From the NCBI GenBank assembly GCA_945870575.1, contig CAMBSK010000007.1, positions 40,470 to 104,469 of the forward strand: a stretch of DNA of 64,000 bases, in the 5' to 3' direction. This document shows, piece after piece, positions 27,246-35,796 of this stretch; the first letter of the stretch is position 1; each line of letters starts with the position of its first letter. The DNA comes from Bordetella parapertussis. GTDB taxonomy: Bacteria; Pseudomonadota; Gammaproteobacteria; Burkholderiales; Burkholderiaceae_C. The position numbers and the translations under genes are program-made. The notes under the pieces are model-generated. The model saw only the letters and a list, made by a program, of their open reading frames with translations. It had not been told where the DNA came from and did not search any database.

Positions 27246-28505
27246 CTTGGTTGCACAGGCACCTTGGATAGTATTTGGCAACCCTTCAACGATTGGTGAG
27301 AACTCTGGGGCAAAAAGGTAGTCGAGCGGTTTGTCTGCGTGACCGAATGCCCATAGGAATAGCTCGCCGCCAAGTGCAGATGGTTGGCAAACAATCCCAC
27401 CGTCGGTAGCACCTGCAAACAGTTTGACCGTTGAGTCCTTATCGCCGTACTGCCACTGACCCTCCAAGAGGTTGTCACCGTTTAGGCCGAAGAAGATATG
27501 AGCAAGGAGCGAACTAAGTTGCCCCAGTTCGGCGTCCGAAAAGTCCATGACCACGAAAAAGCTGGGGAATGGAATGAAGATTTGCATCTTCGATCGCCCC
27601 TCCATGTTTAACGATAGGCCGCTTGCAGAAAACAGTGCGCGAACAGTTGCGTAAATCAAGTAGTGGGTTCTTAGTTGGTAGGTTGAGAGCGCATCCATGA
27701 CCTTCGCGATTCGAGCACCTCGATTAGTGTTGGAAAAGATTCGATAGTCATCGCGATAGCGGAGAATTCGTACGTCGTTAGCGGCTAGAAGCTCGGCATT
27801 GATCAAGCTGTCAACGTAGCCCAGAACGATCTCAGCAATAAAGTCCATCAGTACCGAACCCTGGGAAATTCCGTTCGTCTGCCCGTACCGACCAGCCCGG
27901 ATGTGCGCGTCAATCAGATTCCCGACAAGCGATTCTTCCTTCTTGCCTGTCTTCGCTTGAGTGAGGCCATGCACGGCCCACGGAATGCTATGAGTGTAAA
28001 GAGCGCCATAGCAGTCAGTCACATCGGTGTGTAGTAGGTGCGTAAACTCAAGCGAGAGGGCTAGCGAGCGCTGTTCAACGGTTTGCCACCAGTTCTTAAC
28101 TTGCGTGGCCACATCCGTCTGGTGGTCTTCCGAGACAACAGGTGCACTGCAGCAAATCACTACTCCACCCTCGAACTGTGCCACTCTGGTTTGGAGCGCC
28201 AACCAGTTGTGGCTCGCGGTGATTGCGTTGACCAGCGACACATAGAGTACCGGGTGAATCAGTTCAAACGGTCTCCACGCGAGTCTTCCGTCCTTGTTGG
28301 CGGTGAAGCTGTAGTTCACGCCCGGGAGCAAATGCGGATTAGACTGCTTGAAGGCCTTATAGCTGCCTCCGGCAAGCAGCGTCTCAACGTCCTTGAGAAT
28401 GGGTTCGAAGCTGATGTACTTCGGGAAGTCACCGTTGAAGTAGCTGCTCGCCTTCAAGAAGTGTGCGCGGGCATCGGCGCTTTGGAGTTGGATGAGCTTG
28501 GCCAT
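27240..28505 (-). CDS. Divergent reverse transcriptase, cassette-borne (possible DRT/UG defence type)
   Basis: This is a 421-residue protein with reverse-transcriptase core motifs. RT1-like WRPFELIHPVLYVSLV is at about residue 76. RT3, with the first catalytic aspartates, is HTDVTDCYGALYTHSIPWA. RT4 is NGISQGSVLMDFIAEIVLG, and RT5 with the catalytic pair is ILRYRDDYRIF. YRDD replaces the YADD of group II introns and retrons and resembles the unknown-group/defence RTs, but I cannot assign a subtype. After about residue 275 the thumb region is not recognisable, and a short insertion or degeneration is possible. There is no maturase or endonuclease domain. The stop overlaps an attC site, which makes this a cassette gene. 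Confidence 0.8.
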   Translation of the reverse strand: MAKLIQLQSADARAHFLKASSYFNGDFPKYISFEPILKDVETLLAGGSYKAFKQSNPHLLPGVNYSFTANKDGRLAWRPFELIHPVLYVSLVNAITASHNWLALQTRVAQFEGGVVICCSAPVVSEDHQTDVATQVKNWWQTVEQRSLALSLEFTHLLHTDVTDCYGALYTHSIPWAVHGLTQAKTGKKEESLVGNLIDAHIRAGRYGQTNGISQGSVLMDFIAEIVLGYVDSLINAELLAANDVRILRYRDDYRIFSNTNRGARIAKVMDALSTYQLRTHYLIYATVRALFSASGLSLNMEGRSKMQIFIPFPSFFVVMDFSDAELGQLSSLLAHIFFGLNGDNLLEGQWQYGDKDSTVKLFAGATDGGIVCQPSALGGELFLWAFGHADKPLDYLFAPEFSPIVEGLPNTIQGACATKA

Positions 28506-28528
28506 TCAGCGGTGGTGTTGAATGAGAC

Positions 28529-28535
28529 GCCTAAC
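28529..28535 (-). other. Right-end recombination core site (attI- or attC-derived)
   Basis: GCCTAAC on the plus strand reads GTTAGGC on the minus strand, 24 bases upstream of the reverse-transcriptase start. The expected partner core with inner arms is not found within 100 bp. It is either the remains of attI or a decayed attC of a lost cassette. Confidence 0.55.
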
Positions 28536-28931
28536 GTGATGTAGACCGCAAAACCCGGTGGATACATCCGGGCACAGTCGATACATCTTGTGAATGAAAT
28601 GGCTGCGACTTGGTTGCACCTTGACACACAGTTCCATGCGCTGCGATTTCGCACATGTATGAATTTGCCATGTAACCCTCCAGACCTGTTTTGCAGTCCG
28701 CCCGCTTGCTGGATCAACTGCGGGAGTGCTTGCAATGTAGGCACTATAGCCTCAATTCAGATAAATATTACTTCTATTAAATTCTTTTTTTGTTCGTTGA
28801 TCAGGCCGGGCTGTGACATTCGCTCATATGGAATTGACTGTCTGCGGCAATGACATTCGCGCCATCGCAATGTCAGATGAAGCAATATTTGTAGGGCGAG
28901 CGCTGTAGCCCGGCCATAGCCGACGTTGTGT
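28536..28931. other. Gene-free stretch between cassette array and tandem repeats
   Basis: No credible gene is visible. It contains a short hairpin-prone stretch (CCCGGTGGATACATCCGGG at 28551-28569), an AT-rich segment at 28760-28795 and the right copy of the 71-bp direct repeat. It lies where an integrase gene or attI would be expected, but I see no IntI motifs in any frame. Confidence 0.6.
28804..28874 (+). repeat. Direct repeat flanking the cassette array, right copy
   Basis: This 71-bp copy matches 24719-24790 with scattered mismatches (for example GCTCATATGG against GCCTAAAGTGG). It is outside the right end of the array. Confidence 0.75.
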
Positions 28932-29110
28932 AAGCATGGAGGCGAGGCCGGGCTGCAGCGCTCGCACAGTCAACCTTTGGCACTTTAATAACCGCCGTTA
29001 TGCAAGCATGGAGGCGAGGCCGGGCTACAGCGCTCGCACAGTCAACCTTTGGCACTTTAATAGCCGACGTTGCGTAAGCGTGGAGGCGAAGCCGGGCTAT
29101 AGCGCCCGCC
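28932..29110 (+). repeat. 72-bp tandem repeats, about 2.5 copies
   Basis: Copies start at 28932, 29004 and 29076. Each begins AAGCATGGAGGCGAGGCCGG (third copy AAGCGTGGAGGCGAAG) and continues through CGCTCGCACAGTCAACC; the first two are about 90% identical and the third is partial. GCCGGGCT words form REP-like hairpins with the AGCCCGG at 28912. There are no unique spacers. Confidence 0.8.
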
Positions 29111-29139
29111 GACCTAAAAAACGCAAGTGGACATAAAGC

Positions 29140-30141
29140 TCACAAACCTTTAAGCGCCGTCTTCTCCAAACCAGCCGCCTTGCAATCGTCTATGTACTGA
29201 CGAATCACATCTTGGAAATTCGCATCCGGCTGCAAGCCCAAACGCGGCGCACGCAAAGCCTTGGCGCCCTTAGGCCAGTTGGCCACGATATTGGCAACCC
29301 GCTCGTCACGCTGAAACTTCACGCGTGCACGCACCGCCGGTCCTGCCACGGCTTCCAAGGCATCCAGCATTTCCTGCACCGTCACGTTCAAGGCCGGCAA
29401 GTTCATGGCACTGCGGCCTTGAAATTCTTCTGCGCTGGCTTCGAAAATAGCGATCAGGCTTTTCACGGTCAAGCCGGGTGAGCACACCGGGTGCGACACG
29501 CTGGCGTCCACCGGACAAATCGATTCTTCACCCGCCAACGGCTCGCGCAATATGCCGCTAAAAAACGAAGACGCTGCACCGTTGGGTTTGCCGGGTCGCA
29601 CGCTGACCGACATCAGGCGCGCGCTGCGCCCATCGATGAACCCCTTGCGGCTGAAATCAGCCACCATGTATTCGCACATCAGTTTTTGTGAACCGTAAGA
29701 AGTTTGCGGCGTGGTGAAGGTGTCGTCAGTCACCACGTCTGGCAGCGGATGCGCCGGGTCCGGGCCGTAGACCGCCACCGAGCTGCTGAACAACAGGCGA
29801 GGCTTGTTGCCGGCGGCACGCAATGCGTCCAGCAAAGCGCGGGTGCTGTCCAAATTGGAACGCATGCCCAAATCAAAATCGGCTTCGCATTCGCCGGACA
29901 CGGCTGAGGCCAGGTGAAACACCCCGTCAAATTTACGCGCCACAAACCCGGCGCACTGGTCCAGCAAAGGGCCGGTCAACACCTCGACGCGCGGGTCGGC
30001 GGCCAGATCGGCAGGCGCGGGAAACTGATCAGCCAGCACCAGTTGCGTCAGTTTGCCGCCGCAGAGTTCGCCCTTGGCCAGCAGTTCGCGTGCCAGTCGT
30101 GCGCCCAAAAATCCTGCTCCACCTGTGATCAATAGCTTCAT
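29140..30141 (-). CDS. NAD-dependent epimerase/dehydratase family protein, DenD-like
   Basis: This is a 333-residue extended SDR. The Rossmann motif is GGAGFLGARLA, the catalytic serine region is LFSSSVAVYG, and TSYGSQKLMCEYMV carries the YxxxK pair. RSARLMSVSVRPGKPNGAASS and the DASVSHPVCSP segment are characteristic of D-erythronate dehydrogenase DenD, which oxidises D-erythronate to 2-oxo-tetronate. The ATG at 30141 (MKLLITGG) is chosen over an upstream in-frame ATG because the Rossmann fold starts there. It is divergent from the ABC transporter genes. The denD partners (otnI, otnK/otnC) are absent from the window, so the exact substrate is open. Confidence 0.8.
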   Translation of the reverse strand: MKLLITGGAGFLGARLARELLAKGELCGGKLTQLVLADQFPAPADLAADPRVEVLTGPLLDQCAGFVARKFDGVFHLASAVSGECEADFDLGMRSNLDSTRALLDALRAAGNKPRLLFSSSVAVYGPDPAHPLPDVVTDDTFTTPQTSYGSQKLMCEYMVADFSRKGFIDGRSARLMSVSVRPGKPNGAASSFFSGILREPLAGEESICPVDASVSHPVCSPGLTVKSLIAIFEASAEEFQGRSAMNLPALNVTVQEMLDALEAVAGPAVRARVKFQRDERVANIVANWPKGAKALRAPRLGLQPDANFQDVIRQYIDDCKAAGLEKTALKGL

Positions 30142-30302
30142 GTGTGTTCCCTGGTTGGTTGAATAGCAAAAGCATAGCCTTGTTCCGGTCTGATTATCCC
30201 GATCCACCTAACGGGTAAGACCTGATGACCGGTAGACACGCCAAGGCATATGCTCAAGGGGTTTTAGCGCTGATTGCGCAGATCCACTTTGCGGAGTTTT
30301 AC

Positions 30303-31367
30303 ATGGCGAGCGTCAACATCGGTCAAGTACACAAGTACTTCGGCCGAACCCACATCATCAAAGGTGTCAGCGTAGACATTGCCGATGGTGAGTTCTGTGT
30401 CCTCGTCGGCCCGTCAGGCTGCGGCAAATCCACTTTGTTGCGCATGATTGCTGGGTTGGAAGAAATTTCGGCCGGTGACATTCACATCGGTGACAAACTC
30501 GTCAACCTGATGCCGCCCAAAGAGCGCGACATCGCCATGGTGTTCCAAAACTACGCGCTCTACCCGCACATGACGGTGCGCGACAACATGGCGTTCTCGT
30601 TGCTGCTGGCCAAACAACCTGCCGCCAAAATCGCCGAGCGTGTAGACATAGCCGCAGGCATTTTGGGTCTGCACGCATTGCTTGACCGGTACCCGCGCCA
30701 ACTCTCCGGCGGACAGCGCCAGCGTGTGGCCATGGGACGCGCTATCGTGCGTGACCCTCAAGTGTTTTTGTTTGACGAGCCACTGTCCAACTTGGACGCC
30801 AAGCTGCGCGTGTCCATGCGCACCGAAATCAAAGAGCTGCACCAGCGTCTGAAAACCACGTCCATTTACGTCACACACGACCAAATCGAAGCCATGACCA
30901 TGGCCGACAAAATCGTCGTCATGCGCGACGGCGTGGTCGAACAAACCGGCAGTCCGCTGGATTTGTACGACCACCCGGCCAACCAGTTTGTCGCCGGTTT
31001 CATCGGCTCGCCTTCCATGAATTTTTTGCCCGGCGTGGTGCGCGGCGGTCACGTCGTTCTGAGCGACGGCAGTCAACTTCCCCTGCCTGTGCACACCAAA
31101 GCAGTTGACGGCCAAAGCGTGATTTACGGCATACGCCCCGAGCATTTGGACATAGGCAGCGACAGCGAAGGCTTGGCCACCGAAGTGGTGGTGGTTGAAC
31201 CCACCGGCGCTGACACGCAAGTGTTCACCAAGATCTCTGGTGTCGAAGTCACTTCGGTGTTTCGCGAACGGCATGCGTTCACGCCCGGCAGCACCATCCG
31301 CTTGAAAGCCGATGCCGGCCGCGCGCATTTGTTTGATGCAGCCAGCGGCAAAGCCCTGGTCGCCTAA
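30303..31367 (+). CDS. Sugar ABC transporter ATP-binding protein (UgpC/MalK family)
   Basis: This 354-residue ATPase energises uptake of a sugar or polyol. It has Walker A GPSGCGKSTLLRMIAG, Q-loop MVFQNYALYPHMTV, signature LSGGQRQRVAMGRA, Walker B VFLFDEPLSNLDAKLR and switch THDQIEAM. A C-terminal TOBE/OB regulatory domain typical of the MalK/UgpC group follows (about 235-354). The ATG at 30303 has GGAG upstream; the ORF extension to 30225 is not conserved in type. It heads the operon ATPase, binding protein and two permeases. Confidence 0.92.
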   Translation: MASVNIGQVHKYFGRTHIIKGVSVDIADGEFCVLVGPSGCGKSTLLRMIAGLEEISAGDIHIGDKLVNLMPPKERDIAMVFQNYALYPHMTVRDNMAFSLLLAKQPAAKIAERVDIAAGILGLHALLDRYPRQLSGGQRQRVAMGRAIVRDPQVFLFDEPLSNLDAKLRVSMRTEIKELHQRLKTTSIYVTHDQIEAMTMADKIVVMRDGVVEQTGSPLDLYDHPANQFVAGFIGSPSMNFLPGVVRGGHVVLSDGSQLPLPVHTKAVDGQSVIYGIRPEHLDIGSDSEGLATEVVVVEPTGADTQVFTKISGVEVTSVFRERHAFTPGSTIRLKADAGRAHLFDAASGKALVA

Positions 31368-31387
31368 CCACATACCTTGGAGTCACC

Positions 31388-32707
31388 ATGTCCGACACCA
31401 CCCGCCGCCAATTCATCCAATCTACCGGTCTGGCCACAGGTGCAGCCGCGGTTGCCCCCATGCTGTGGACCTCCAAAGCGCATGCGCAATGGACCAATGT
31501 CCCCGAAAAAGGTGCCAAGCTGCGCGTGCTGCGTTGGAGCCGCTTTGTGCAAGGCGAGCTCGATGCCTACATGGCCAATGTGAAAAAGTTCACCGAAAAA
31601 ACCGGCATCGAAGTGCGTGTCGACACCGAAGGCTGGGAAGATGTGCGCCCCAAAGCAGCGGTGGCCGCCAACACCGGTGCCGGCGCTGACATTATTTTGT
31701 CGACCAACGACGATGCCAACCTCTACCCCGACAAGCTGTTGGATGTGACCGATTTGTGCACCTATTTGGGCAACAAATACGGCGGCTGGTTCCCATCGTG
31801 CGAAACCTATATGCGCCCGGACGGCAAAAAATGGATAGGCGTGCCGCTGGGCGCCAGCGGTGCCATCATGGTCTACCGCCAAAGCATGTTGAAAGCGGCG
31901 GGCTTCAACACCTTCCCCAAAGACGTGGGCAGCTATTTGAAAATGTTCCAAGCGCTGCATGCCAAAGGCACGCCCGGCGGCATGGCGCTGGGCAACGCCA
32001 CCGGCGACAGCGGTTGGACGCATTGGCTGATCTGGGCTTTCGGCGGCTCCATCGTCGACAAAAACAACAAGGTCATCATCAACAGCCCCGAAACCGTCAA
32101 AGCGCTGGAGTACGCACGCGAGCTCTACAAAACCTTCATCCCCGGCACCTTGTCCTGGCTGGACCCGAACAACAACAAAGCGTTTTTAGACAACCAGATC
32201 AGCGTCACCAATAACGGTATGTCCATTTACTACGCGGCTAAAAATTCGGACAACCCGGCCGTCAAAGCCATTGCCGCAGACATTCAACACGCACCCTTCC
32301 CCGTCGGCCCAGTCGGTATACCCACCGAATACCATTTGTTCTTCAACCAGATGATTTTCAAATACACCAAGTACCCGAATGCAGCCAAAGAATTTTTGCG
32401 CTTCATGATGGAAGCCGAGCAATATGACGCGTGGCTCAAAGGCGGCGGCGGCTATGTGTCGCACCCGCTGGCGGCCTATGCCAAAAACCCCATCTGGACC
32501 GTGGACCCCAAGCACACGCCTTACCGTGATTCGGCCAAAAACATGCGTCCCTCGGGTTATGCCGGTCAACTCGGTTACGCCTCGGCAGGGGCTATGGCGG
32601 ATTTCATCGTCTGCAACATGGTGGCCGAGGCCGCATCGGGTTCTAAATCGCCCGCAGAATCGGCTCAACGCGCGCAAAAACGCGCCGAGCGTTACTACAA
32701 ATCCTGA
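31388..32707 (+). CDS. Sugar ABC transporter substrate-binding protein
   Basis: This is a 439-residue family 1 extracellular solute-binding protein. The N-terminus carries a twin-arginine signal (DTTRRQFIQSTGLATGAAA, cleavage near SKAHA-QW), so export by Tat is likely. The mature part shows LRVLRWSRFVQGELDAYM and the later KEFLRFMMEAEQYDAWL, as in the UgpB/carbohydrate-binding cluster. It lies 20 bp after the ATPase gene and overlaps the first permease by one base. The ligand cannot be read; neighbours suggest a sugar, polyol or sugar acid. Confidence 0.9.
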   Translation: MSDTTRRQFIQSTGLATGAAAVAPMLWTSKAHAQWTNVPEKGAKLRVLRWSRFVQGELDAYMANVKKFTEKTGIEVRVDTEGWEDVRPKAAVAANTGAGADIILSTNDDANLYPDKLLDVTDLCTYLGNKYGGWFPSCETYMRPDGKKWIGVPLGASGAIMVYRQSMLKAAGFNTFPKDVGSYLKMFQALHAKGTPGGMALGNATGDSGWTHWLIWAFGGSIVDKNNKVIINSPETVKALEYARELYKTFIPGTLSWLDPNNNKAFLDNQISVTNNGMSIYYAAKNSDNPAVKAIAADIQHAPFPVGPVGIPTEYHLFFNQMIFKYTKYPNAAKEFLRFMMEAEQYDAWLKGGGGYVSHPLAAYAKNPIWTVDPKHTPYRDSAKNMRPSGYAGQLGYASAGAMADFIVCNMVAEAASGSKSPAESAQRAQKRAERYYKS

Positions 32708-33609
32708 TGCTGCAAAAACTCCAAAACAGCCGCAATGGTTTGGGTCTGGTGTTCATGGCACCGGCCACCATTTTGCTGGTGCTTTTTCTCACCTACCCAC
32801 TGGGTTTGGGTGTCTGGCTGGGATTTACCGACACCAAAATCGGGCGCGGCGGCGAATTCATCGGCTTGGAAAATTATGAGTTTTTATGGGAAGACTCGGT
32901 CACGCGACTGGCTTTGTTCAACACCTTGTTCTACACCTTCATCGCCAGTGTGCTGAAGTTTTTCTTAGGGCTTTGGCTGGCAGTGTTGCTGAACGAAAAA
33001 ATGCCGTACAAAACTTTTTTTCGCTCGGTGATTTTGCTGCCCTACATCGTGCCTACCGCTTTGTCGGCGCTGGCGTTTTGGTGGCTGTATGACGCGCAGT
33101 TCTCCATCATCAGTTGGATACTGATCAAGATGGGTTGGATAGACCATTACATCGATTTTCTGGGCGACCCTTGGAATGCGCGTTTCTCGGTGCTGGCAGC
33201 CAACGTCTGGCGCGGTGTACCGTTTGTTGCCATCACCTTGCTGGCCGGTTTGCAAACCATTTCGCCGTCACTGTACGAAGCCGCAGCCATTGACGGCGCG
33301 ACTGCTTGGCAGCGTTTCAAGCACATCACCTTGCCGCTGCTCACACCCATGATCGCCGTGGTCATGACGTTTTCAGTGCTGTTCACGTTCACCGACTTCC
33401 AACTGATTTACGTCATCACGCGCGGTGGTCCGCTGAACGCCACGCATTTGATGGCCACGCTGTCGTTCCAGCGCGCCATCTCCGGCGGCGCGCTCGGTGA
33501 AGGCGCGGCGATTGCCATTGCCATGGTGCCGTTTTTGCTGGCCGCCATATTGTTCAGTTATTTCGGGTTGCAACGTCGCGCCTGGCAACAAGGAGGCAGC
33601 GACAAATGA
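32707..33609 (+). CDS. Sugar ABC transporter permease (MalF/UgpA type)
   Basis: This 300-residue membrane permease has six hydrophobic segments. The EAA loop is YEAAAIDGATAWQRFKHITLPLL, cut here at its recognisable core EAAAIDGATAWQRF. The start codon shares a base with the stop of the binding-protein gene and its stop overlaps the next permease (ATGA), which indicates tight coupling. Confidence 0.9.
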   Translation: MLQKLQNSRNGLGLVFMAPATILLVLFLTYPLGLGVWLGFTDTKIGRGGEFIGLENYEFLWEDSVTRLALFNTLFYTFIASVLKFFLGLWLAVLLNEKMPYKTFFRSVILLPYIVPTALSALAFWWLYDAQFSIISWILIKMGWIDHYIDFLGDPWNARFSVLAANVWRGVPFVAITLLAGLQTISPSLYEAAAIDGATAWQRFKHITLPLLTPMIAVVMTFSVLFTFTDFQLIYVITRGGPLNATHLMATLSFQRAISGGALGEGAAIAIAMVPFLLAAILFSYFGLQRRAWQQGGSDK

Positions 33610-34481
33610 GTACAAGCCTAGAAGACGACAGCCAAGGCATGTCCTACCTGGACACAGTGCGCAGCCGCTTAGTCACTGTGTACATCCCATTGGGCATTTT
33701 TGTGTTCGTATTGCTGTTTCCGTTTTACTGGATGGTGATCACCTCGGTGAAGCCGAACAAAGAACTCTTGTCGCGTGACGGCAACCCGTTTTGGGTGATT
33801 CAACCGACCCTGGACCATTTCCACAAACTGCTGTTCAAAACCGCTTACCCCGAATGGCTATGGAACACAGTGTTCATCTCCGTCATTGCCACCGTGGTGT
33901 CGTTGGTGTGCGCGGTGCTGGCAGCTTATGCGATTGAGCGTTTGCGATTCAAAGGATCGCGTCAAGTGGGGCTGGGTATTTTTCTGGCTTATTTGGTACC
34001 GCCGTCCATATTGTTCATACCACTGGCCACCATCGTCTTCAAACTTGGATTGTTCGACACGCGTTGGGCGCTGATCCTCACCTACCCGACATTCCTGATT
34101 CCGTTTTGCACCTGGCTGTTGATGGGCTATTTCCGCTCCATTCCTTTTGAGTTGGAAGAATGCGCGTTGATTGACGGCGCCACACGGTTTGAAATTCTTT
34201 GGAAAATCATTCTGCCCTTGTCGGTGCCGGGCTTGATATCAGCCGGTATTTTTGCGTTCACCTTGTCCTGGAACGAATTCATTTACGCCCTCACTTTTAT
34301 CTCGTCCTCCGAGGTGAAAACCGTGCCTGTGGGCGTGGTCACCGAATTGGTGGAAGGCGATGTCTACCACTGGGGCTCGCTGATGGCCGGTGCCCTGCTA
34401 GGCTCGCTGCCCGTGGCTGTGCTTTATTCGTTTTTTGTTGAGCATTACGTCTCCGGCATGACCGGCGCGGTCAAGGAATAA
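33606..34481 (+). CDS. Sugar ABC transporter permease (MalG/UgpE type)
   Basis: This 291-residue permease is the second transmembrane subunit. Six membrane segments are visible. The N-terminal [17 protein letters not shown] loop and the EAA motif [19 protein letters not shown] are typical of MalG/UgpE. The start overlaps the previous gene by four bases. It ends the transporter operon; pdxH begins 32 bp later and may be separately expressed. Confidence 0.9.
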   Translation: MSTSLEDDSQGMSYLDTVRSRLVTVYIPLGIFVFVLLFPFYWMVITSVKPNKELLSRDGNPFWVIQPTLDHFHKLLFKTAYPEWLWNTVFISVIATVVSLVCAVLAAYAIERLRFKGSRQVGLGIFLAYLVPPSILFIPLATIVFKLGLFDTRWALILTYPTFLIPFCTWLLMGYFRSIPFELEECALIDGATRFEILWKIILPLSVPGLISAGIFAFTLSWNEFIYALTFISSSEVKTVPVGVVTELVEGDVYHWGSLMAGALLGSLPVAVLYSFFVEHYVSGMTGAVKE

Positions 34482-34513
34482 GATCAAGGCTCATTTTTCA
34501 ACTCTCAGGTTTT

Positions 34514-35155
34514 ATGAACACACCGTCACTTGCCGATATGCGCAAGAACTACCAGCAGGCCGAACTGCTGGAATCCAACGCTGCCAAACACCCCTCACAA
34601 CAGTTCACCACTTGGCTGAACCAGGCTCTGGAAGCAGAAATTCCTGAAGCCAACGCCATGACCTTGGCCACTGTGTCATCCAACTTGCGACCGAGTACGC
34701 GCGTGGTGTTGATCAAAGGCTATGACGAGCAAGGCATCGTCTGGTTCACCAATTACGACAGCCGCAAAGGCCGCGAACTGGCGGGCAATCCATTCGCAGC
34801 GCTGCAATTTCACTGGGTCGAATTAGAGCGCGTGGTGCGCATCGAAGGCCGGGTTGAAAAAATCAGTGAAGCGGAAAGCGACACGTACTACCACTCACGG
34901 CCGCTGGCGTCGCGCATAGGCGCCTGGGCCAGTCCGCAAAGCCAAAGCATTGCCTCGCGCGAATGGTTGCAGCAGGAATTGAAAACCTTTGCGGATAAGT
35001 TTCAGCAAGAACCGCCGCGCCCGCCGCATTGGGGCGGTTACCGCTTGGTGCCTGACACTTGGGAGTTTTGGCAAGGCGGCGGTGCACGTTTGCATGACCG
35101 CTTGCATTACCGCAAGCAGCAAGACCAATGGTTGATGCAGCGCTTAGCCCCTTGA
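34514..35155 (+). CDS. pdxH: Pyridoxamine 5'-phosphate oxidase
   Basis: PdxH oxidises PNP and PMP to pyridoxal 5'-phosphate with FMN. The 213-residue product has [38 protein letters not shown], the FMN-binding [17 protein letters not shown] and the C-terminal [15 protein letters not shown], which closely resembles the conserved PdxH ending. Length and motifs leave little doubt. It is convergent with msrA, eight bases away. Confidence 0.95.
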   Translation: MNTPSLADMRKNYQQAELLESNAAKHPSQQFTTWLNQALEAEIPEANAMTLATVSSNLRPSTRVVLIKGYDEQGIVWFTNYDSRKGRELAGNPFAALQFHWVELERVVRIEGRVEKISEAESDTYYHSRPLASRIGAWASPQSQSIASREWLQQELKTFADKFQQEPPRPPHWGGYRLVPDTWEFWQGGGARLHDRLHYRKQQDQWLMQRLAP

Positions 35156-35163
35156 GCAGCCGC

Positions 35164-35703
35164 TCAGGACTTGAGCCATTCGCCGTAATGCTGGGCTGAT
35201 TTACGCACCTTGGGTGCAACAACAAACGTGCAATAGCCTTGTTCGGGGTTGTTGACGAAATAATTCTGATGGTAGTCCTCGGCTGGCCAGTAATGCGCCA
35301 GCGGCAAGACCTCAGTGACGATATTGTGCTGATAGTCGCCATTGCTGGTGACTTCGGCAATGAACTGCGTGGCCGTCACCTGGTCGGCCTTGTCGGTGTA
35401 GTAAACGCCGCTGCGGTATTGCGTGCCCGTGTCGTTGCCCTGGCGGTTCAGACTGGTCGGGTCGTGCATGTCAAAAAACACCTCCAGCAACTGGCGCAGG
35501 GAAATGACGTCACGGTCATAGCTGATTTGCACCACTTCGTTAAAGCCGGTGTCGCCACGGCAAACTTGCTCGTAACTAGGACGCGCGGGCTTTAAACCGT
35601 TGCAATAGCCAGACTCAACGCTGATGACGCCGCGCAGGCGCTGGAATACTGCCTCGGTACACCAAAAACAGCCGCCGCCCAATGTGATATTGACATTATT
35701 CAT
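35164..35703 (-). CDS. msrA: Peptide methionine sulfoxide reductase MsrA
   Basis: MsrA reduces methionine S-sulfoxide in proteins. The 179-residue protein has the catalytic GGGCFWCTEAVFQRL, with the nucleophilic cysteine at about residue 12. It continues with VESGYCNG, MHDPTSLNRQGNDTGTQYRS and EDYHQNYF. There is no fused MsrB domain and no signal peptide, so it is the cytoplasmic single-domain form. Confidence 0.95.
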   Translation of the reverse strand: MNNVNITLGGGCFWCTEAVFQRLRGVISVESGYCNGLKPARPSYEQVCRGDTGFNEVVQISYDRDVISLRQLLEVFFDMHDPTSLNRQGNDTGTQYRSGVYYTDKADQVTATQFIAEVTSNGDYQHNIVTEVLPLAHYWPAEDYHQNYFVNNPEQGYCTFVVAPKVRKSAQHYGEWLKS

Positions 35704-35796
35704 GTGACGATCTTAGCGATAGAGCGCTGAATTCATGTGAATGTGGCATGAATCCCCTCTGCCAGCGGTGTTGACGGCTATGGGACACTCAAGGTC

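Larger units (their letters stand above)
24817..28535 (-). mobile_element. Integron cassette array without integrase (CALIN)
   Basis: All genes here are on the minus strand and are separated by attC-like sites with GCCTAAC or GTTAGGC ends and internal inverted arms. Convincing sites are at 26013-26069, 26902-26968 and 27177-27245. Single core sites mark the left end (24817-24823, overlapping the GNAT stop) and the right end (28529-28535). Stop codons of the GNAT and reverse-transcriptase genes overlap the attC core, as is typical of cassettes. No integron integrase gene lies in the window. In order of the minus strand the cassettes carry a reverse transcriptase, a 46-residue basic protein, a hypothetical protein, and higB-higA with a GNAT gene. 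Confidence 0.82.

Noticed and set aside
27240..28505. Group II intron reverse transcriptase
   Set aside because: There is no maturase X domain or HNH endonuclease, no intron domain V/VI structure was seen, and the gene is bounded by attC sites.
27240..28803. Retron
   Set aside because: The RT has YRDD rather than the retron YADD context, no VTG-like motif was seen, and no msr/msd inverted repeats could be identified by eye.
28536..28803. Integron integrase gene
   Set aside because: None of the frames shows tyrosine-recombinase R-H-R-Y boxes or the IntI patch.
28932..29110. CRISPR array
   Set aside because: The 72-bp units are contiguous and have no unique spacers, and no cas genes are present.
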